A DNA stretch of 64,000 bases from Basidiobolus meristosporus CBS 931.73 (Eukaryota > Basidiobolomycota > Basidiobolomycetes > Basidiobolales > Basidiobolaceae). The position numbers were made by a program, and so were the translations under genes. Each line of letters opens with the position of its first letter. Within the stretch, counting starts at the first letter, position 1. The DNA lies in NCBI GenBank assembly GCA_002104905.1, contig MCFE01000343.1, forward strand, positions 1-64,000, given 5' to 3'. Of this stretch, positions 59,449 through 64,000 are shown piece after piece. The notes under the pieces are model-generated. The model searched no databases. It was not told where the DNA came from and worked only from the letters and a program-made list of their open reading frames with translations.

Positions 59449-60188
59449 GACTTGTACCATTGGATAGTGCCAAGTTGAGCCATGAGTGCCAAATGATGCC
59501 ATAGTATGCCAGGGAGGCCAAGAGTACCTTTACATGGCCACAGAGTGTGAAACACAGCTCTTCATATTCATCCAAAGCAGCCCCTGTGTTTCACACATCA
59601 TGCTGGAGAAAATCCATTTTTTGACCTTTTGTTTGGATCAAAGTTGTGCAGGATGTGTAAGAGCTCAAAAGAGTTGAAGACATGTATCTGGTACTCAATA
59701 CCCATGGCACTCCAGATCTAGCTGCTGTGGCTTGTATCATGACACAGAGGTACGTGGCACTATCTTGGTCCACTAGTGCTATCAAACATTATATTTAAAT
59801 ATTAGCCCTAAAGTAAAACCTATACTAAGAACTTATAGTTCCAGATAGTTCCAGTGGACCGGGATAGTGCCATGCATCTTTGTGACATGATACATACCAC
59901 AGGAGCTAGATTCAGAGTGCCATGAGTACTGAGTACCAGATGCATGTGTTCAATCTTTTTAGCTCTTCTGAATCTTGCACAACTTTGATCCAAAAAAAAA
60001 GTCAAAAAATTGATTTTTTCTAGCATGATATGCAAAACAAAGTGGCTGCTTTACATGAAGATGCAGAGCTATGTTTCACACTCTGTGTCCAAGCTTAGGT
60101 CTGCTATATCCTCTCTGGCACACGATGACACTATTTGGCAGTATTTGGCACTCATGGCTCAATGTGGCACTATCTAATGGAACAAGTC
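59449..60188. mobile_element. 740-bp palindromic foldback transposon
   Basis: The two halves are inverted copies of each other along nearly their whole length (about 350 bp each, a few tens of bp between). The termini are GACTTGTACCATTGGATAGTG on the left and the inverse of GACTTGTTCCATTAGATAG on the right, flanked by TA on both sides (59447-59448, 60189-60190). TA duplication suggests mobilisation by a Tc1/mariner-type transposase, not present here. There is no coding sequence. A transcript would form a very long hairpin. Confidence 0.8.
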
Positions 60189-60344
60189 TATCATGTTATT
60201 AGTACCTTTCAGCTGTCAGCACCATTTGAACTATCTCCCATTAGTGAACACCATGTAAGAAGGTGTAGAATCTTGCCTGTGACCAGCAGCTATCTGGAAT
60301 ACTGACCTGAAGCTTTCCTATCAATAAATTTATCATTGGTAGCA

Positions 60345-60587
60345 TCAACTATAGCTCTGGCTGCCTTGACCTTTCACCCATTTTTTTAGCAGATTTTTCT
60401 TCACTATCATATATTTGTATATATATGCATGTGTGAGCCTATTCTTGCTTTCTTTCACTCTGTCATCACTGTTCTTCAAATAACAAATCATCACATGCAT
60501 CTTGGATAATGATGTGATATTCTTGATCAAGTTTGTATATGGGAGTGCTTGCATTTTATCTCCTCTTCCTGCCTTGCTACATATCAA
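60345..60587 (-). repeat. Decayed coding repeat related to 24655-24882
   Basis: The minus-strand frame contains Tyr-Thr-Asn-Leu-Ile-Lys-Asn-Ile-Thr-Ser, the same block as the plus-strand frame at 24655-24882. It probably comes from the same unrecognised transposon gene, in opposite orientation. Confidence 0.5.
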
Positions 60588-60791
60588 CTCTTTATGAAGC
60601 TCCCAGAGTATGAAGCATAGACAAATAGTCTTTACACTCTTTGTTGTTATTATATCAAGTTTCTGCTATGGCAGGCAGAGAACCATATGCTCTGGCTAGT
60701 GCTGGTAAAAGTGCCATTCAAATACCACTACAAGCCTCTCATGTAGTAGCAGTAAATACATCATGTTGGCATTGGAGAGCTGCTTTCAAAG

Positions 60792-61372
60792 TCTTATGAT
60801 CTGCACTTGAATGTTTAAGTTAGATCAGTTTTTAGTCAAATCAATTAGTATATGCTTAGGTTAGCAGTATATCAGTATTATCTATGAAATCAGTAGCATT
60901 AGTCAGCAAATGAATCAGCAGATCCTTATCAGACAGAAATAGATATATTAGACTTGTTCCATTGCGCCATTGATCATAGTGCCAGAAAGTGCTGTATATT
61001 TTGTAATTAATTTGATATTTTAGGGTCATATGCATGTTAATTTTGATCCCAAATTGGCACTATATGGCACCATCTGGCACTCTGTGGCATGATCAGGCAC
61101 CATCTGGCATGCTTTGGCACTATTGGGCACTATGATCAGCTGGAATGATGGAACAAGTCCATTAAGTAGGATCTTATTGGGTGATGATGATGCAATCAGA
61201 TGAGTCATCAGCCACAACCTACATTAGGAAATACAATTAGTCAGCAATTGATCTGGCAAAATATATGTAAGAAGCTGCTGGAACCTCAATAAAAATCAGT
61301 TCAAGTTTTAGTGAATATAATACTAGCTAAACTCTCTATTCCTCTACAACTCTTATACCAAGACTTGTAACA
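60792..61372 (+). mobile_element. Family-1 LTR copy split by a nested MITE
   Basis: It matches the solo LTR at 38266-38631 from its start to GTAACA at 61372, but is interrupted at 60951-61159. No internal retrotransposon region adjoins it. Immediately after its end the gypsy leader region begins. Confidence 0.7.
60951..61159. mobile_element. 209-bp MITE with 10-bp-phased GGCAC repeats
   Basis: It is bounded by a perfect 12-bp terminal inverted repeat (GACTTGTTCCAT and its inverse), extending with mismatches to about 40 bp (GATCATAGTGCC on both arms). The left flank is TA; the right flank is CA then TTA. The uninterrupted site is seen in the 38-kb LTR. From about 61055 to 61130 eight GGCAC/GGCAT motifs follow each other at exact 10-bp spacing. 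It is the same family as the foldback at 59449-60188. Non-coding. Confidence 0.8.
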
Positions 61373-62291
61373 TTGGTCTCATGATCACATGATAGCCATG
61401 AACACCCATGCCAAGTTTCAGCTTCCTAGCTGAATTTCTAAGAGATTCCTTCTGGAACCTCCTACCACCTTCCAGAAAGTTCCTGACCATTCCAAACCAT
61501 TGTTACACAATTGAACATTCCATGGAAGCTTCCCATCGTATTTTTCATAGTCCAGTACCATATATGGAAATACCAGATCACATGACCTAGTCACATGATC
61601 AGGTGACCCATCCATTTCCCCATCCTGTTTCAGTACCTTGCCTTCTATATTATTATTCCCAGCACAGTGCTGCGCCTCACCCCACAACCCCATTAGTATT
61701 AGCCAATATCTCTTGGCATCAGTATAACCAAAAAGTATATATAGTCCTATTCCCCCTTAAGTATTACTCAGTCTGATAAACACAGGTCTTGAATAAACAG
61801 CCTTGCCTTGATGATCCACACCTAAGTCCTTTCCTGGTCCTGCCTTGCCTAGCTCTACTCTCCTGCCTTGTGTCTATTCATAACAGTTTTATCAGACTCT
61901 CCTGACTTACCTGTGGATCCCTGCCTTCTGCCCAAAGTTTGAAGAAAACTTGTAAAAGGAATACTCACCTTAGGTATAACCCATCATCTTTCCCTAGTCT
62001 TGTCCTATAAAGGCAAAGATACTTTATCTTTGTAAGACTATTGGTCAAAGCTGCATTCACTTTATTACCCTGCTGGTGGAGTTTACAGTTGTTACAGTAT
62101 TGGAAGCTTTAGTACAATACTCTATCAAAGGATGTTGAAACCAGTACCTTCTGAAGTGATGCTAACTTATTTAAGTTGGGGATTGTGGCTCAATAGTTGT
62201 ATTCTTGACATACTAGTGGCTTTACAAACCCACAACACAGTATAGTATATTCCAGTATTCCTTGCAAGTTCATCCGCCTTTCTCTGCTACC
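61373..62291 (+). mobile_element. LTR / leader of a Ty3-gypsy element
   Basis: It contains GTATATATAG near 61735 and AATAAA near 61794, then a leader similar to 40430-40750 (AAGGCAAAGATACTTT, CTGCTGGTGGAGTTTACAG, GTTGGGGATTGT). It runs into gag at 62292. The exact left boundary, LTR end and primer-binding site could not be fixed, because the 3' LTR lies outside the window. Confidence 0.55.
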
Positions 62292-63223
62292 ATGTCCAAC
62301 CTGGAGCTGAACTTTGCCCAGCTCATGGCTGCTTTTACCCAACTGCAGCAAGACCATGCAGACATCAAAAACACTTTTGCTCAGTTCCAGAACCAAAATG
62401 TCCGCAGACTAGCCATGTCCCAGTCTACCAAGAACCCAAGTATACTCCTGCTACCAAGTCCAATGGCTCTCAGAATGAATTCCGCGGCTTCATCAACATG
62501 GTAAAGAACAATCTTGCACTCCAGACCAACCAGTACCCCACTGACCAGGCCAAAGTTGGTTTCCTCTCCAACCTGCTTACTGGTACATCTCTCAAGCGGT
62601 TCTCCCCATTAGTGGAGACCAACTCTCCCCTCCTCAGAGACTACCAAGCTTTTCTCACTGAAATGGAGCTAACATTTGGTAACCTTGACCAAGCCAGAAC
62701 TTCTGCCAACAAGATCAAGACCCTCAAACAAGGGAACAAACCAGCATCAGTCTATGCCTCAGAACTCTGACAACTCTCCAGGGACCTCAGCTCCTGAGGT
62801 CAAGCAGCCTTGATAAGCTAATTCCAAGATGGCCTTAATGATGAAGTCTGTGATCTGCTACTCCTACTCCCAGATCCAGGTACATTGGTTGAAGCTATGC
62901 ACCAAGCAATCCGGTGTGACAACAGACTATTCCAGAAGAAGCAAAAGAACCGTCAAAGACACATTCCTGTTGCAGTCCCAGCCCCTCCTGCTCCCCAAGT
63001 CACTCCAGAAGATCCTATGCAGATTGATAGTGCCAAATACAAGAAACTATCAAAGAGTGAAAAGTCCAGATGTCAACAAGCCAACCTCTGTCTATACTGT
63101 GGCCAACCAGGTCACTTTGCCAAGTCCTGCCCCAGCAAGCAGTCCAGCTACAAGCTGATGCAGTCCTCCAGTAACCAACCTGACTCAGATCTGTTGGGAA
63201 ACTCCAATGTCCAGTTGCACTGA
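62292..63223 (+). pseudogene. gag: Ty3/gypsy gag, decayed
   Basis: Capsid/nucleocapsid precursor of an LTR retrotransposon. The ATG at 62292 opens Met-Ser-Asn-Leu-Glu-Leu, a coiled-coil-like N terminus typical of fungal gypsy Gag. The frame shifts between about 62420 and 62480; the capsid part then continues (Gln-Ala-Lys-Val-Gly-Phe-Leu-Ser-Asn-Leu-Leu-Thr-Gly). In-frame stops lie at 62768-62770 (TGA), 62795-62797 (TGA) and 62819-62821 (TAA); each is one transition from a sense codon (CGA, CGA or TGG, CAA). Past them the frame is open to a CCHC zinc knuckle, CLYCGQPGHFAKSC (C-x2-C-x4-H-x4-C), at 63089-63130, and ends at 63223. It cannot make full-length Gag. Confidence 0.9.
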
Positions 63224-63228
63224 CAGGC

Positions 63229-63666
63229 TTGCAACTGGACCCACCCATGAAAATCCAGCATATCCAAGAATCTTCCTTTGCCACAAAATCTATCCAGTCC
63301 TTGAGAATGCCTGTCAAAATCCAGATCCCTGACTCCAGTCCTATCCCAGTCCTAGCCCTGATTGATTCCAGTGCGGCATCCTGTTTCATTGACCAAGCCT
63401 TTGTCCAGAAGCACTCTATTCCTGTTACCTTGAAATCCTGTCCAGTCCAAGTAGATGTTATTGATGAAAGATCACTCTCATCTGGTGCTGTTACCCATGA
63501 AACATGCTTACTTCAGCTGTCCAGTACTGCTCACCAAGAAAGAATTGCCTTCAACATCATCAACTCACCACACTATCCTACTGTGCTTGGAAGCTCATGG
63601 CTGAGCTACCACAATTCAACTATTGATTGGAAATCCAAGATCCTGTCATTCACCAGATCCCACTAA
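63229..63666 (+). pseudogene. pol: Ty3/gypsy protease, active site damaged
   Basis: A 145-codon frame, in the -1 frame relative to the zinc-knuckle part of gag. The retropepsin core reads Ala-Leu-Ile-Asp-Ser-Ser-Ala-Ala-Ser-Cys-Phe-Ile-Asp, where Asp-Ser/Thr-Gly is expected; the Gly codon is AGT (63370-63372), one G-to-A change from GGT in a CpG context. The later Thr-Val-Leu-Gly-x-x-Trp-Leu motif, the usual end of the domain in fungal gypsy elements, is present. The frame ends at TAA 63664-63666, which lies inside the continuing pol reading frame and fits CAA to TAA. Confidence 0.85.
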
Positions 63667-63669
63667 GTC

Positions 63670-64000
63670 AACTCCATGAAATATCCAGACCCTGATAACT
63701 GTGAAAAGACTGTTACCAACAGTTTAACAGCCCAAGATAACTTGCCAGCTGAAGGAGCCCCCTGAGCAAGCATACCAGCCAAGTCCCAAGAGTTTGCCCA
63801 TGTCCTTGACAAGAAGAAAGCAGAACTCCTCCCTGACCATTGGCCGTATGACTGCCCTATTGACCTTGAAGATGGAAAAATCTCTCCATTTGGCCCAATA
63901 TATAACCTCTCCCAGCTGGAGTTGAAAGAACCTCATGGTAATATTGAAGAAAACCTCCAAAAGGGTTTTATTCAGCACTCCAAATCACCTGCTGGAGCCC
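63670..64000 (+). pseudogene. pol: Ty3/gypsy reverse transcriptase, N-terminal part, cut by window end
   Basis: Same frame as the protease. After a linker with TGA at 63763-63765 it reads Phe-Ala-His-Val-Leu-Asp-Lys-Lys-Lys-Ala-Glu-Leu-Leu-Pro, Tyr-Asp-Cys-Pro-Ile-Asp-Leu, Pro-Phe-Gly-Pro-Ile-Tyr-Asn-Leu-Ser, and Lys-Gly-Phe-Ile-Gln-His-Ser-Lys-Ser-Pro-Ala-Gly-Ala. This is the standard start of the Ty3/gypsy RT domain, just before the fingers region. The catalytic Tyr-x-Asp-Asp, RNase H and integrase would lie past 64000. Confidence 0.88.

Noticed and set aside
62215-62291. Primer-binding site of the gypsy element
   Set aside because: No 3' LTR is in the window to define the LTR end, and no convincing tRNA complement was seen.

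Overview
The window looks like nuclear DNA of a filamentous fungus, most likely a basidiomycete. The evidence is a 70-nt spliceosomal intron with GTATGT donor, TACTAAC branch site and TAG acceptor; TATA boxes and AATAAA signals around small secreted-protein genes; a NIMA-like kinase fragment with a 51-nt intron; and a Ty3/gypsy gag-pol of the type common in Agaricomycetes. The exact taxon cannot be read from the sequence. No tRNA, rRNA or CRISPR was seen, and very little of the window is intact coding sequence.

Layout. (1) 1-1.6 kb: CpG-poor, no gene recognised. (2) 1.65-17.7 kb: a CpG-containing block of tandem segmental duplications. It holds two families of small secreted proteins in convergent pairs: a minus-strand Gly/Tyr/Arg-rich family (called GY; intact copies at 5986-6405 and 10683-11132, at least nine broken copies) and a plus-strand two-exon family (called MRFN after its first residues; one intact copy at 12284-12710, at least six broken copies or remnants). 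A further small ORF at 16069-16335 may be a gene. (3) 17.9-26.3 kb: CpG-depleted DNA with decayed genes and transposons, including a kinase fragment and a DDE-transposase fragment. (4) 26.3-31.9 kb: a 34-bp satellite array in one orientation. (5) 31.9-34.8 kb: non-satellite spacer. (6) 34.8-56.5 kb: the same satellite in the opposite orientation, layered into about 136-bp composite, 98-bp and simple 34-bp sub-arrays with kilobase-scale higher-order repeats, and interrupted by two solo LTRs. (7) 56.5-61.4 kb: decayed repeats, a 740-bp palindromic foldback element, and a solo-type LTR with a nested MITE. (8) 61.4-64 kb: a decayed Ty3/gypsy element (LTR, gag, protease, start of reverse transcriptase) running off the window.

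How it fits together. The left block is a birth-and-death cluster of secreted peptides. The intact GY proteins have a signal peptide, an acidic middle and a cationic Gly/Tyr/Arg tail ending in Cys-Asp-Trp-Gly-Cys, an architecture typical of antimicrobial or structural peptide precursors; the function is inferred. The rest behaves like heterochromatin: CpG is almost absent and inactivating changes in the kinase and the gypsy element are C-to-T or G-to-A transitions. The oppositely oriented, layered satellite arrays around a unique spacer are the most striking structure and could be pericentromeric or centromeric, which is only a hypothesis.
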